DNA of 64,000 nt, from assembly GCA_030760725.1 (NCBI GenBank), contig JASWHV010000013.1:40582699-40646698 (forward strand). Direction: 5' to 3'. Both the position numbers and the translations under genes were made by a program. The notes under the pieces were generated by a model. That model saw nothing but the letters and a program-made list of their open reading frames with translations. It had not been told where the DNA came from and did no database searches. Positions 45,463 to 57,271 of this stretch are shown here, piece after piece. This DNA is from Neostapfia colusana. Lineage: Eukaryota > Streptophyta > Magnoliopsida > Poales > Poaceae. Position 1 is the first letter of the stretch, and each line of letters begins with the position of its first letter.

Positions 45463-46114
45463 CTACAGACTAAAAAAAAGAGAGATACAAGTCCTAGGGT
45501 TCCCCTGGCACATCCGGAACCTATTGGCTACAAGGGCAGCCACGTCCCCGACTTCAGCCCTGGCGGCGTCCTCCCGCTCTGCGGCCCGAGCGCGGGGATC
45601 ACCTCGGCCACCACCAGTGCAAGGGTCGCTGTCATCAAGGGCCACTAGAGCCCGCCGACGGCCGCCCCGCAGTCGCTCAAACTGACGGAGCAAGGGATGC
45701 TTCTGAAGCACCCCCCGCCGCTTCAGCAGTTTCCTTGGAGACTCCACCGCCTGAAGCTCTCCTCGGCGCTTCAGCAGTTTCCTTGGAGACTCCACCGACT
45801 GAAGCCCTCCTCGGTGCGTCAGCAGTTTCCTTGGAGACTCCACCGCTTGAAGCCTTGCTCGATGCATCAACAGTTTCCTTGGAGACTCCACCGCCTGAGG
45901 AGGGAGAACGCAACGCCTGGGAACCTTCAGCCTGTCGTCACTCAAGAGCAGTCCCGTTGGGATGATGAACCCGAGACCTCTTGGGGTCGCCACCAGACGG
46001 GGCGCCATCTCCATAAGCAGGGCGTGCAGGCTCCTTGGATCCCTGACTCGGCGCAGACGCCGCCGCCTGAGGAGATCGAGCGCGCTCCTCCTCCGATGGC
46101 GGGTTGGAAGCCAT
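45463..46114 (-). pseudogene. Antisense-gene relic of A (no Transposase_28 domain)
   Basis: Minus-strand ATG at 46114 (MASNPPSEEERARSP) leads into a Ser/Pro-rich part with GGDPKRSRV, then a frame break near 45940. The C-terminal piece EREDAARAEVGDVAALVANRF matches the end of F's protein. Most of the coiled coil is gone. In its place is a 48-bp repeat coding for AVESPRKLL units. As in F and G, the Transposase_28-like domain is absent. Confidence 0.78.
45721..45900 (-). repeat. 48-bp coding tandem repeat, four units
   Basis: 'cagtttccttggagactcc' recurs at 45727, 45775, 45823 and 45871, exactly 48 bp apart, encoding 16-residue units of the form AVESPRKLLxxRxxLQ on the minus strand. The exact period keeps the frame. 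Confidence 0.9.
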
Positions 46115-46160
46115 GTCAGAAGACAAGGCCGCAGGCACTGAAGGAAGGTGCAAGCGCTGT

Positions 46161-46210
46161 GAAGTTTTATAAGGGGATCCTACCCATGTTGCGGCTTCCC
46201 TTCGCACTTC
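46161..46210. promoter_or_regulatory. Invertible-looking 50-bp segment and TATA of A's antisense gene
   Basis: Bounded by GAAGT and ACTTC. On the minus strand it ends CCCCTTATAAAACTTC, with TATA (46165-46171) 57 bases before the ATG. Compared with C, D, F (49217-49267) and G (53646-53696), the segment is reversed while both flanks keep their orientation. H (60554-60604) has A's orientation. Confidence 0.6.
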
Positions 46211-46718
46211 CCCGATGCGATTCGAAGCGATTCGAAACTCTTCGAATACGCCACATGGGCAACCGCTTTGGCTCCAAGACCGAGCGCAGATGACAAGCGG
46301 GCCCAAGACGTCCAGCTGAAGCGGTGGGCCAAGAAGTCAGTCTCCCAAGGAGACGAGCCGGCAAGACACTTCGGTGGTTCCCGAAAAAAGCGCCGCAACG
46401 TGCAGAAGTGGCAGCCTTGGGAACTGCCGCAGTAAAAGCAACCATCAAGTGGGCGCACGCTCCCATGATCCTGCGACTGTTCTTTCTCCGGCAACGGTCA
46501 ACGCGGGACTTAGAGAAAGTCCACGGAACAGAAGAGACAGACAATTTTACATATTTCTGCCAAATCCTTCTATAACAGGGCAACCTTCTCTTGCAAACAA
46601 TCCCTTCGTCACTTTCCACGAGCGTGATCTAGTGATAAGTCTGATATGCTTTTCTCTGCCTAAGAAAAAGGGCCCCACCTCGGGCTCGTTATCTCCCCCG
46701 AGATGGGCCCGGGGCCAC
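46211..46718 (+). other. 3' leader of A before its 3' LTR
   Basis: Reverse-complement counterpart of the leaders at 28217-28700 and 48837-49327, with a private insertion of roughly 140 bp of AT-richer sequence (about 46530-46670). Ends in a purine/GC-rich tract next to 46719. No gene. Confidence 0.55.
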
Positions 46719-47105
46719 TGTTGGTACCCTCGATACGGGGTACCCTCCCGCATAGGGAGAAATGCCTAAGGACCTCGCCCTTCTCCGCAGGGAGAGCTCC
46801 GAAGGCGCCACGTGTCCAGCGGGGCCGGACCTCCCTCTCCTCAGAGGAGAGCTCCGGACTCGCCACGTGGCTGGCAGAAGCCGGACCTCCCCCCTCCGTC
46901 GGGTGAGCTCCGAAGGCTCCATGGGTCCCGCGGGGCCGGACCTCCCTCTTCTCAGAGGAGACCTCCGGGCCCGCCACATGGCCAACAGAAGCCGGACCTC
47001 CCCCCTCCGTGGGGGGAGCTCCGAAGGCTCCACGTGTCCCGCGGGGCCGGACCTCCCTCTCCTCAGAGGATAGCTCCGGGCCTGCCACGTGGCCAGCAGG
47101 ACGAC
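46719..47105 (+). repeat. 3' LTR of A, first 387 bp
   Basis: Starts TGTTGGTACC and continues with the G-box minisatellite like 2197-2568. Broken after 'cagcaggacgac' by E. The remainder is not in the window. Confidence 0.85.
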
Positions 47106-47738
47106 TGTCGAAGTGTTCGGTCGACACTTCCCCCGGACTGCACTGGGCAGCCCGCGGAGGTTCTTTTTCGGAGGGGCTAGTCACTTGCTGAGAGCTTGAG
47201 CGTATGGACGAGTTAGTAAGAGCTTGACACGGCGGGTTTTACGTGGTTTGGGCCGCCGGAGCGTAAAACCCTACGTCCACGCTGAGCTGAGGTGCTCGCT
47301 GTATTACTTGCTGCTCAGAACCGGAGTCCTGAGCTTGGGGATGACTGATGTCTAGTGTATGAGTTGCTGGAGTGCGAACTCTTGCTAACGTCGCCTACCC
47401 GAGCCTTTTATAGTCCAAGGCTCGGGTGGCTTACAAGGGGGCCCGGGACCCGACAGGTGGTCCCGGGGAGATTTCCTGCAGACTATCGTATCCGCAGTTA
47501 TGCCGGTAGTTGTCTCTGGCGAAGGCTTCTGAGTCTTCGTCTTGCTGCCCTGCCCATGCCGCACACTAGTCGTAGTGGTTGATGACGGCGGAGGCGGCAG
47601 GGGATGTCTTGTCGCTGCGTTTATTGGCTGGCAGGTTCTGACACCGTGCGCCAATCTGTGATGCGACTGGGCGCAACGGCACCTAACAGAGGCGTGCTAG
47701 ATGTCTCCGCGTCTTGGGAAGGCGCGGGCCTTGAATAC
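47106..47738 (-). repeat. LTR fragment of element E (inserted in A's 3' LTR)
   Basis: Begins exactly at an LTR terminus (TGTCGAAGTG) in minus orientation and runs 633 bp to '...ccttgaatac', where F interrupts it. It resembles A's LTR more than the others. TATA at 47406-47412. The preceding acgac (47101-47105) is the candidate duplication, with no right copy in view. Confidence 0.75.
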
Positions 47739-48836
47739 TGTCGAAGTGTTCGGTCGACACTTCCCCCGGGCCTGCACTGGGCAGCCCGCGGAGGTTCTTT
47801 TTTCGGCGGGACTAGACTCCTAGCGGAAAGCTTGCGCAGATGGACGAGTTAGGGAGAGCTTGACACGGTGAGTTTTACGTGGTTCAGGCCGCCGGAGCGT
47901 AAAACCCTACGTCCACGGCGAGCTATGGAGCTCGCTGTATTGCTTGCTGCTCAGGGCCGGGGGCCTGAGCTTGGGGGTGAGTTACAGCTTGAGAGTGTAT
48001 GGCTAGCGTATGAGTTGCAAAATGCGAACCCTTGCTATCGACGCCTACCCGAGCCTTTTATAGTCCAAGACTCGGGTGGCTTACAAGGGGAGCCGGGACC
48101 CGACAGGTGGTCCCGGGAAGATTGTCCGTTATCTACCGTATCTGTAGTTACGCCGGTAGCTGCCTCTGGTTGAAGGCTTCTGAGTCTTCATCTTGCCGCC
48201 CTGCCCATGCCGCACGCTAGTCGTAGTGGTTGATGACGGCGCAGGCGGCATGGGATGTCTTGTCGCAGCGTTTATTAGCTGGCAGGTTCTGACACCACGT
48301 GCCAGTCTGTGATGCGACTGGGCGCAACGGCACCTGACAGACGCGTGCTCCGCGTTTCCGCATCTTGGGAAGACGCGGGCCTTGAATACCTTGTACGGGC
48401 AAGGTGTGGGGCGCCTTTACGCCCGCTGCCTACCGCGCGGGGGCGGGCAGCACCGTTCTTCTGGCCACGTGGCGGGTCCGGAGCCCTTCTCTGAGGAGAG
48501 AAGGGTCCGGCCTGCGGGGCACGTGGAGCCTCTGGACCTCTCCCCGCGGAGGGGGATGTCCGGCTTCTATATGCCACGTGGCGGGCCCGGAGCTCTCCTC
48601 TGCGGAGAGGGAGGTCCGGCCCCACTGGACGCGTGGCGTCTTCGGATCTCTCTCCCGCGGAGGGGGAGGTCCGGCTTCTGTATGCCACATGGCGGGCCCG
48701 GAGCTCTCCTCTGAGGAGAGGGAGGTCCGGCCCCGCCGGACGCGTGGCGCCTTCGGAGCTCTCCCTGCGGAGAAGGGCGAGTACCTTAGGCATTTTACCC
48801 TGTGCGCGGGGGTACCCCATATCTCAGGTACCGACA
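47739..48836 (-). repeat. 3' LTR of F
   Basis: 1098 bp, TATA 48056-48062, minisatellite about 48465-48770. Confidence 0.92.
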
Positions 48837-49327
48837 GTGGCCCCCAGGCCCATCTCGGGGGAGATAGAGAGCCCGAGGTGGGACCTCCGTCTCTTCCGAT
48901 CCGCGCACTTTCTCTAAGTCCCGAATTGACCGCTGCCGGAGCACGAACGGCCACGGGATTGTGAGAGCGTGCGCTCACTTGATGATTGCTTTTACTGCGG
49001 CGGTTCCCAAGACTGCCACTCCTGCACGTTGCGGCGCTTTCTTCGGGAACCGCCGAAGTGCCTTGCCGGCTCATCTTCTTAGGAGACTGACTCCTTGACC
49101 CCACCGCTTCAGTTAAGCGGCTTGGGCCCACCCGTCATTGGCACTCGGTCTAGGAACCAAAGCGGTTGCGGGTGCGGGGTATTCGAAGAGTTCCGAATCG
49201 CTTGGAATTGCACCGCGAAGCTTTTTAGAGGGGGTCTCACCCACATTGCAGCTTCCCTTCGCACTTCTCTGCGTTTCTTCTTGGACTCTTGTGCTTTTGC
49301 TCTCTTGCCTTTGAGTTCTCCCTTGCC
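48837..49327 (+). promoter_or_regulatory. Leader and candidate promoter of F's antisense gene
   Basis: Collinear with other leaders. The inverted segment 49217-49267 carries a weak TATA-like CTTTTTAGA about 105 bases before the ATG. Confidence 0.45.
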
Positions 49328-51059
49328 ATGGCTTCCAACCCGCTGCCAGAGATAAAAACGCGCTCGATCTCCTCCAGCAACGGCGTCGGTGCCAAGTCGG
49401 GATTCTGGGGTGCCTGACACTCCCTCCGGTGGCGACTCGAAGAGGCCCCGGGCTGATGCGCTGGGGGAAGCCTCTAGGGCGTCCCCTGTTCCGCCAGTCC
49501 AAGCAACTGCGGAGCGGCCGTCGAAGACGGTAGCGGGCTCTGGAAATCCTACCCCGGCTCGGAAGTCGGGGTTCAGAGCCCGCTGGAGTGTCCGTGCTTC
49601 CCGGCCTTCCCCGTCTTGCGGGGAATCTGTGCCAATGCGCTCGGAGCCAGGGGCAACTGCCGCGGCCCCCAGGCCAGCGCGGACTTCTCCTGTTCCAGTG
49701 TGCCCGGACTCCGCGGCGGCGTCGTCTCTTCCTGCTGAGACGGCCACCGCGGCCCCCGGGCCAGCGCAGGTTGGTCCTGCACTAGGCGGCCTGGCTTCTT
49801 CTCCAGCACCGCCTTCCCCGGCTCGTCCCTCTCCTCAGGTCAAGGAGCCAGAAGCTGAAAAGAGCCCGGCTGGCCTGGCTGCCAGAGCCGCGGAGCCAGC
49901 TTCTCCTGATCGGCGTCTCGTCTCAGCTGCTGGTGCATCGGCTCTTCCTGAGGACGAGGTAATGGAGGAGGTCGGGGGGACTGCCCCAGCCTCTGTTGCT
50001 CCATTGCCTCTGGCGGACGCCTTCGCACTTGCCGAGTCGAGCGTCCGGCAGGTCTTGGCTGCGCTAGGGCACGAGCGGGAGGAGTATACGGTTGAACGGG
50101 ACCGCCTCCTCATCTGGGGGAACCTTTTGCGGGAGAGGACCGTGAAGGTTAAGAGTGAGCTCGACTCCAGGCAGGAGTTGCTCGACTTCAGGGAAGCGCT
50201 CGTCGACCGGATGAAGCGGGCTGTTGACCGCATGGACACCCAGTCGCGGCGGATCAACAGGGAGGCCCTGGAGGCACACGCCCGGGCCGAAGAGAGCCTC
50301 TCTGCTGCTGTGGAAATACGGCAGCGGTTGGAGCGCCGTGAACTCGCCGTTGAGGAGCGGGAGCGTTCCGTGGCAGCTGAGGCAGAGAGGGTCGCCGCGC
50401 AGCTGGCCGCGGGCGAGGATGACCTCCGAGCTCGGATGGAGGAGCTGGAGATTCTGAAGGCAGACCTTGACTTGAGGGAGGAACAGGTCTCCCATGATCG
50501 CCGGGCGGTCTTGGACCGGGAGTTGACTGCCGGCTTCAAGGCCGCTGAGTTGGAGCGGCTAGCCAAGACTCTCCACCTCCAGGAGAGTTCCCTGGCGGCC
50601 AAGGAGAAGGAATTCTCCGAGAGGAACCTGGAGGCTCTGCAGGCGGCCCGCCGCGAGGTGGAGGATCTCTCAGCCTTGCGGTTCTCCGAGGCTCTTGCGG
50701 TCTCAAGCTTCGTGGATCGAGCGGGGTCCGCCCTGATCCCTCTTGGCTTCAGTCTGGTGAGGGCTGCAACTCCCGCATTGAAGGTGGCAGAGGTGATCCC
50801 TGCGTTGGAGTCGATCAGCGCCAAGCTGGACAGACTCGACTCGGTGGTCGCCAGCGAGCTTGAGGCCGAGGGCCGCAGCTTAGCTTTAGAGGTCGCCTCG
50901 CATGTGCTGGCATGCTTCAAGAGCCGCGACCCCTCTTTTTCGCTAGAGCCAGCGAGAGAGGGCTCAGCCGCGGAGCGGGAGGAAGCTGCCAGGGCTGAAG
51001 TCGAGGATGTGGCCGCCCTTGTAGCCGCAAGGTTCCGGCGAGAACCGGGAGGTCCTTAG
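49328..51059 (+). pseudogene. Antisense gene of F: coiled-coil protein without Transposase_28 domain
   Basis: ATG 49328 in GCCATGG. One extra base near 49350 (gagataaaaacg for gagaagaaacg in G) shifts the start. From about 49389 the frame is open for 556 codons. After MASNPL it goes straight to the Arg/Ser/Pro-rich linker (GGDSKRPRADALG) and then a long coiled coil (LEAHARAEESLSAAVEIRQ, RRELAVEERERS) ending RFRREPGGP. Compared with C and D, about 300 codons holding the Transposase_28-like domain are absent and no intron is evident. It has a single lesion. Confidence 0.87.
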
Positions 51060-52168
51060 GACTTTTTTCTCCCTTTTTTATCGAGTCTGTAGCCCAGCTC
51101 ATGGAGCCTTGCTTAATTTGACTCTCTTGGATACTTGTGTCTGTGATGCTTTTTCTCTCCTTCTCGGCTTTGCCTGGCTGAGTCCTTAGCTCCGCAAGGT
51201 ACTCAGAGGCCATTTCCAATCTCGGAGCTTCGCACAGACACCCTCCCCGGGTCCTAACCGTGTTAGGGGCCCCAGGAGGTCTCCGAACCTCACCCTATGG
51301 GGGGCTCCAAATCTGCCTGCCACGTGGCGGGTCCGGAGCTCCTCCTCAAGAGACGGGAGCTCCGGCCATGTTGGACACGTAGGGCTTTCGGAGCCCTCCC
51401 ACTGAGGGGGGAGGTCCGGTTCCTGCCTGCCACGTGGCGAGCCCGGAGCCCTCCTCGAGGAAGGAGAGAGTTCCGGGCCCGCTGGACACGTGGGGCCCCC
51501 GGGCCCCGCCCCTGCTGGAGGGGCAAGTCCCGGTCCTTCCAGTCCCAGGCCGGAGTAGCTGGTAGCTCCTTTCCCCCCCCCCCTCGCTTCATGCAGTCCC
51601 TGTTGCCGTAACCTGGAGGTCCTGCACACAGGAAGAGGAAACGTAATTCTCCTCGGGGGGTCCTCCCCTCCCGTCTCCTAGTCTTATCCGTCTTATGGTC
51701 CTGACCTGCTATACGGGGCTTGGACAATTCTGTGCACGAGGCGCCGGAGCTCCGGCTCCCTCCGAGGTCCGGGTACGGCCGTCCGATCCCTAGTACCGGG
51801 CCATGCGCTGGGGAAGCAGAGTGCACGCGCTTTGGGTTCATGACCAGGCAAAGTGGACGTACTCCCCTGGACCTCTGGGGGCAGGATGCGCATGCTTTGG
51901 GCTCTGGGCCGGCTAAGCTGGATACGCATCCTGGACCCCCCATGCACAACGCTGGCCTTTCCTTGAGGTAACCAACTGGCACCGCAACACCTGACTGGGG
52001 GAGGCCCGAGAGACTCACTCGGCCATCGGCAGGTGCCTCAAGCGCAGCCGCCTTCGGTAGGATAGCAAATGCCGACTATGGATGAGCGCAGGAGAGGGGG
52101 AGCTAGATGTACGATGAACATACAGAGATAGTGCGATCATTAAAATTAATGCATAATTTAAATGAGTG
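51060..52168. other. Spacer of F
   Basis: Post-stop region ('agcccagctcatggagcc'), then a spacer G-box minisatellite (about 51310-51500), a poly-C run near 51577, and sequence matching the reverse complement of A 6240-6800. No gene. Interrupted by G after gagtg (52164-52168). Confidence 0.65.
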
Positions 52169-53265
52169 TGTCGAAGTGTTTGGTCGACACTTCCCCCGGG
52201 CCTACACTGGGCAGCCCGCGGAGGTTCTTTTTTCGGAGGGGCTAGTTCCTAGCGGAGAGCTTGCGCAGATGGACGAGTTAGTGAGAGCTTGACACGGGGA
52301 GTTTTACGTGGTTCAGGCCGCCGGAGCGTAAAACCCTACGTCCACGGCGAGCTATGGAGCTCGCTGTATTGCTTGCTGCTCAGGGCCGGGGGCCTGAGCT
52401 TGGGGGTGAGTTACAGCTCGAGAGTGTATGGCTAGCGTATGAGTTGCAAAATGCAAACCCTTGCTATCGACGCCTACCCGAGCCTTTTATAGTCCAAGAC
52501 TCGGGTGGCTTACAAGGGGAGCCGGGACCCGACAGGTGGTCCCGGGAAGATTGTCTATTATCTACCGTATCTATAGTTATGCCGGTCGCTGCCTCTGGTT
52601 GAAGGCTTCTGAGTCTTCATCTTGCCGCCCTACCCATGCCGCACGCTAGTCGTAGTGGTTGATGACGGCACAGGCGGCATGGGATGTCTTGTCCCAGCGT
52701 TTATTACCTGGCAGGTTCTAACACCGCGCGCCAGTCTGTGATGCGACTGGGCGCAACGGCACCTGACAGACGCGTGCTCCGCGTTTCCGCGTCTTGGGAA
52801 GACGCGGGCCTTGAATACCTTGTACGGGCAAGGTGTGGGGCGCCTTTATGCCCGCTGCCTACCGCTCGGGAGCAGGCGGCCCCGTTCTTCTGGCCATGTG
52901 GCGGGTCCGGAGCCCTTCTCTGAGGCGGGAAGGGTCCGGCCCGCGGGGCACGTGGAGCCTCTGGACCTCTCCCAGCGGAGGGGGAGGTCCAGCTTCTGTA
53001 TGCCATGTGGCGGGCCCGGAGCTCTCCTCTGCGGAGAGGGAGGTCCGGCCCCGGTGGACGCATGGCGTCTTCGGACCTCTCTCCCGCGGAGGGGGAGGTC
53101 CGGCTTCTGTATGCCACGTGGCGGGCCCGGAGCTCTCCTCTGAGGAGAGGGAGGTCCGGCCCCGCCGGACGCGTGGTGCCTTCGGAGCTCTCCCTGCGGA
53201 GAAGGGCGAGCACCTTAGGCATTTTACCCTGTGCACGGGGGTACCCCATATCTCAGGTACCGACA
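52169..53265 (-). repeat. 3' LTR of G
   Basis: 1097 bp, TATA 52495-52501, minisatellite about 52890-53200. Confidence 0.92.
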
Positions 53266-53756
53266 GTGGCCCCCGGGCCCATCTCGGGGGAGATAACGAG
53301 CCCGAGGTGGGACCTCCGTCTCTTCCGATCCGCGCACTTTCTCTATGTCCCGAATTGACCGCTGCCAGAGCACGAACGGCCACGGGATCGTGAGAGCGTG
53401 CGCTCACTTGATGATTGCTTTTACCGCGGCGGTTCCCAAGACTGCCACTCCTGCACGTTGCGGCGCTTTCTTCGGGAACCGCCGAAGTGCCTTGCCGGCT
53501 CATCTCCTTAGGAGACTGACTCCTTGACCCCACCGCTTCAGTTAAGCGGCTTGGGCCCACCCGTCATCGGCACTCGGTCTAGGAACCGAAGCGGTTGCGG
53601 GTGCGGGGTATTCGAAGAGTTCCGAATCGCTTGGAACTGCACCGGGAAGCTTTTTAGAGGGGGTCTTACCCACATTGCAGCTTCCCTTTGCACTTCTCTG
53701 CATTTCTTCTCGGACTCTTGTGCTTTTGCTCTCTTGCCTTTGAGTTCTCCCTTGCT
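53266..53756 (+). promoter_or_regulatory. Leader and candidate promoter of G's antisense gene
   Basis: Near-identical to F's leader. The inverted segment is at 53646-53696. Confidence 0.45.
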
Positions 53757-55487
53757 ATGGCTTCCAACCCGCTGCCAGAGAAGAAACGCGTTCGATCTCC
53801 TCCAGCAACGGCGTCGGTGCCAAGTCGGGATTCCGGGGTGCCTGACACTCCCTCCGGTGGCGACTCGAAGAGGCCCCGGGCTGATGCGCTGGGGGAAGCC
53901 TCTGGGGCGTCCCCTGTTCCGCCAGTCCAAGCGACTGCGGAGCGGCCGTCGGAGACGGTAGCGGGCTCTGGAAATCCTACCCCGGCTCGGAAGTCGGGGT
54001 TCAGAGCCCGCTGGAGTGTCTGCGCTTCCCGGCCTTCCCCTTCTTGCGGGGAATCTGTGCCGATGCGCTCGGAGCCAGGGGCAACTGCCGCGGCCCCCAG
54101 GCCAGCGCGGACTTCTCCTGTTCCGGTGTGCCCGGACTCCGCGGCGGCGTCGTCTCTTCCTGCCGAGACGGCCACCGCGGCACCCGAGCCAGCACAGGTT
54201 GATCCTGCACTAGGCGGCCTGGCTTCTTCTCCAGCACCGCCTTCCCCGGCTCGTCCCTCTCCTCAGGTCAAGTAGCCAGAAGCTGAAAAGAGCCCGGCTG
54301 GCCTGGCTGCCAGAGCCGCGGAGCCAGCTTCTCCTGATCGGCGTCTCGTCTCGGCTTCTGGTGCGTCGGCTCTTCCTGAGGACGAGGTAATGGAGGAGGT
54401 CGGGGGGACTGCCCCAGCCTCTGTTGCTCCATTGCCTCTGGCGGACGCCTTCGCGCTTGCCGAGTCGAGCGTCCGGCAGGTCTTGGCTGCGCTAGGGCGC
54501 GAGAGGGAGGAGTATTCGGTTGAACGGGACCGCCTCCTCATCTGGGGGAACCTTTTGCGGGAGAGGACCGCGAAGGTTAAGAGCGAGCTTGACTCCAGGC
54601 GGGAGTTGCTCGACTTCAGGGAAGCGCTCGTCGACCGGATGAAGCGGGCTGTTGACCGCATGGACACCCAGTCGCGGCGGATCAACAGGGAGGCCCTGGA
54701 GGCACACGCCCGGGCCGAAGAGAGCCTCTCTGCTGCTGTGGAAATACGGCAGCGGTTGGAGCGCCGTGAACTCGCCGTTGAGGAGCGGGAGCGTTCCGTG
54801 GCAGCTGAGGCAGAGAGGGTCGCCGCGCAGCTGGCCGCGGGCGAGGATGACCTCCGTGCTCGGATGGAGGAGCTGGAGGTTCTGAAGGCAGACCTTGACT
54901 TGAGGGAGGAACAGGTCTCCCATGATCGCCGGGCGGTCTTGGACCGGGAGTTGACTGCCGGCTTCAAGGCCGCTGAGTTGGAGCGGCTAGCCAAGACTCT
55001 CCACCTTCGGGAGAGTTCCCTGGTGGCCAAGGAGAAGGAATTTTCCGAAAGGAACCTGGAGGCTCTGCAGGCGGCCCGTCGTGAGGTGGAGGAGCTCTCA
55101 GCCTTGCGGTCCCCCGAGGCTCTTGCGGTCTCAAGCTTCGTGGATCGAGCGGGGTCCGCCCTGATCCCTCTTCGCTTCAGTCCGGTGAGGGCCGCAACTC
55201 CCGCATTGAAGGTGTCAGAGGTGATCCCTGCATTGGAGTCTATCGGCGCCAAGCTGGACAGACTCGACTCGGTGATTGCCAGCGAGCTTGAGGCCGAGGG
55301 CCGCGGCTTAGCTTTAGAGGTCGCCTCGCATGTGCTGGCATGCTTCAAGAGCCGCGACCCCTCTTTTTCGCTAGAGCCAGCGAGAGAGGGCCCAGCCGCG
55401 GAGCGGGAGGAAGCTGCCAGGGCTGAAGTCGAGGATGTGGCCGCCCTTGTAGCTGCAAGGTTCCGGCGAGAACCGGGAGGTCCTTAG
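53757..55487 (+). pseudogene. Antisense gene of G: coiled-coil protein, one stop
   Basis: ATG 53757 (MASNPLPEKKRVRSPP), 577 codons, open except for TAG at 54273-54275 where F has GAG. The domain plan is as in F: basic Ser/Pro linker, then Ala/Pro-rich part, then coiled coil from about codon 210 to the end (RFRREPGGP). The Transposase_28-like part is missing in frame between MASNPLP and KKRVRSPP. One point mutation is the only break, different from F's. Confidence 0.88.
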
Positions 55488-56860
55488 GACTCGTTTCTCC
55501 CTTTTTTTATCGAGTCTGTAGTCCAGCTCATGGAGCCTTGCTTAATTTGACTCTCTTGGATACTTGTGTCTGTGATGCTTTTTCCCTCCTTCTTGCCTTT
55601 GCCTGGCTGAGTCCTTAGCTCCGCAAGGTACTCAGAGGCCATTTCCAATCTCGGAGCTTCGCACAGACACCCTCCCCGGGTCCTAACCGTGTTAGGGGCC
55701 CCCGGAGGTCTCCGAACCTCGCCCTATGGGGGGCTCCAAATCTGCCTGCCACGTGGCGGGTCCGGACCTCCTCCTCAAGAGACGGGAGCTCCGGTCATGT
55801 TGGACACGTAGGGCTTTCGGAGCCCTCCCGCTGAGGGGGGAGGTCCGGTTCCTGCCTGCCACGTGGCGAGCCCGGAGCCCTCCTCAAGGAAGGAGAGAGT
55901 TCCGGGCCCACTGGAAACGTGGGGCCCCCGGGCCCCACCCCTGCTGGAGGGGCAGGTCCCGGTCCTTCCAGTCCCAGGCCGGAGTAGCTGGTAGTTCCTT
56001 TCCCCCCGCTTCATGCAGTCCCTGTTGCCGTAACCTGAAGGTCCTGCACACAGGCAGAGGAAACGTAATTCTCCTCGGGGGGTCCTCCCCTCCCGTCTCC
56101 TAGACTTATCCGTCTTATGGTCCTTACCCGCTATACGGGACTTGGGCAATTCTGTGCACGAGGCGCCGGAGCTCCGGCTCCCTCCGAGGTCCGGGTACGG
56201 CCGTCCGATCCCTAGTACCGAGCCATGCGCTGGGGAAGCAGAGTGCACGCGCTTTGGGTTCATGACCAGGCAAAGCGGACGTACTCCCCTGGACCTCCGG
56301 AGAGCAGGATGCACATGCATTGGGCTCTGGGCCGGCTAAGCTGGATATGCACCCTGGACCCCCCATGCACAACGCTGGCCTTTCCTGGAGGTGACCAACT
56401 GGCACCGCAGCACCTGACTGGGGGAGGCCCGAGAGACTCACTCGGCCATCGGCAGGTGCCTCAAGCGCAGCCGCCTTCGGTAGGATAGCAAATGCCGACT
56501 ATGGATGAGCGCAGGAGAGGGGGAGCTAGATGTACGATGAACATACAGAGATAGTGCGATCATAAAAATTAATGCATAATTTAAATGGGCGCATGAGAGA
56601 GAGCTAAGTAGAACAGGTCTCTGTATTCGTGCCCATAGGTGGAATTCTGGCTGTACATGGGGGCAATGTTCCGCCTCGTCTACAAGGGAAGCAAGACTCT
56701 ACGCGCTTAGGGTCGGAACCAGGCTAAACTGGACGTAGTCCTGTACCGTCCCTTGAGACTTAGCTACACCAAGCTCTGTTCCTAAATTCTATGGGGTCTA
56801 TTACAGAAGTGAATAACCCTGTTCTACCGATGCTCAGTAAGTAGGACTTACAGTGTTGCT
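55488..56860. other. Spacer of G
   Basis: Collinear with F's spacer up to about 56590 (uninterrupted there, confirming where G entered F). Includes the spacer minisatellite (about 55745-55920) and the conserved block at 56690-56790. No gene. Confidence 0.65.
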
Positions 56861-57145
56861 TCATGGCAAGGATTTTTTGGGAATGGATCCCACTCTCGGT
56901 TGAAAGGCATGTGTACCTGGGGCGGCAGCTTTCATGATTCGGAAGGGATCTTCCCTGCTGGGGGAGAGCTTATGGGTCCTTCTTGGAATATAGCGTGCCG
57001 CTTCACCAGGTTGCCCTCTTGCGGGCCCCCGTCGCGTTTGGTTCTTTGGCGGCAGTGCTTAGAGCATTAGCCGAGACCGTGCGTTGTGGGGTGTTCCCTG
57101 CAAGCCGAGTCTTGTCGAGGTTGTTATCTTCACGCTGGATCAGGT
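56861..57145 (-). pseudogene. Integrase C-terminal remnant of G
   Basis: Matches A 5590-5900 in reverse complement, with the same end sequence ('aaggcatgtgtacctgggg' near 56906). It is degenerate and lies directly downstream of gag, so G shares A's loss of protease to integrase core. Confidence 0.7.
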
Positions 57146-57271
57146 CCTGCGCAGCTTCTCTCGGGGGCCCCCGGGGAGTTCTCCCCCTTCTGGCAAGGCC
57201 TTCAAGGGGTTGACGGACCTTAGGCGGCCCCCGAGAGGAATGTTCGAGGCACGGAGGCGCGCCGTAGCTGG

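Larger units (their letters stand above)
2197..47105 (+). mobile_element. Tat-type LTR retrotransposon A (oldest Tat host, interrupted)
   Basis: Pieces in order: 5' LTR 2197-3262, PBS, gag 3319-5010, integrase tail about 5626-5900, spacer to 7086, insertion of B (7087-45310), continuation from 45311 with the antisense-gene relic 45463-46114, leader 46115-46718, and the first 387 bp of the 3' LTR 46719-47105. The join across B is supported by the gaggg duplication (7082-7086 and 45311-45315) and by collinearity with the uninterrupted spacers of F and G. Protease, RT, RNase H and the integrase core are absent, so A is non-autonomous. Confidence 0.85.
47739..52168 (-). mobile_element. Tat-type element F, left part (inserted in E)
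   Basis: Consists of a 3' LTR, antisense gene and spacer. It is interrupted by G at 52169, and its gag, pol and 5' LTR are outside the window. Candidate duplication aatac (47734-47738). Confidence 0.85.

Noticed and set aside
49835..50920. Long minus-strand Ser/Arg-rich frame opposite F's coiled coil (and 54263-55348)
   Set aside because: A codon-bias shadow of the plus-strand coiled coil; the plus strand has the start context, conserved end and family match.
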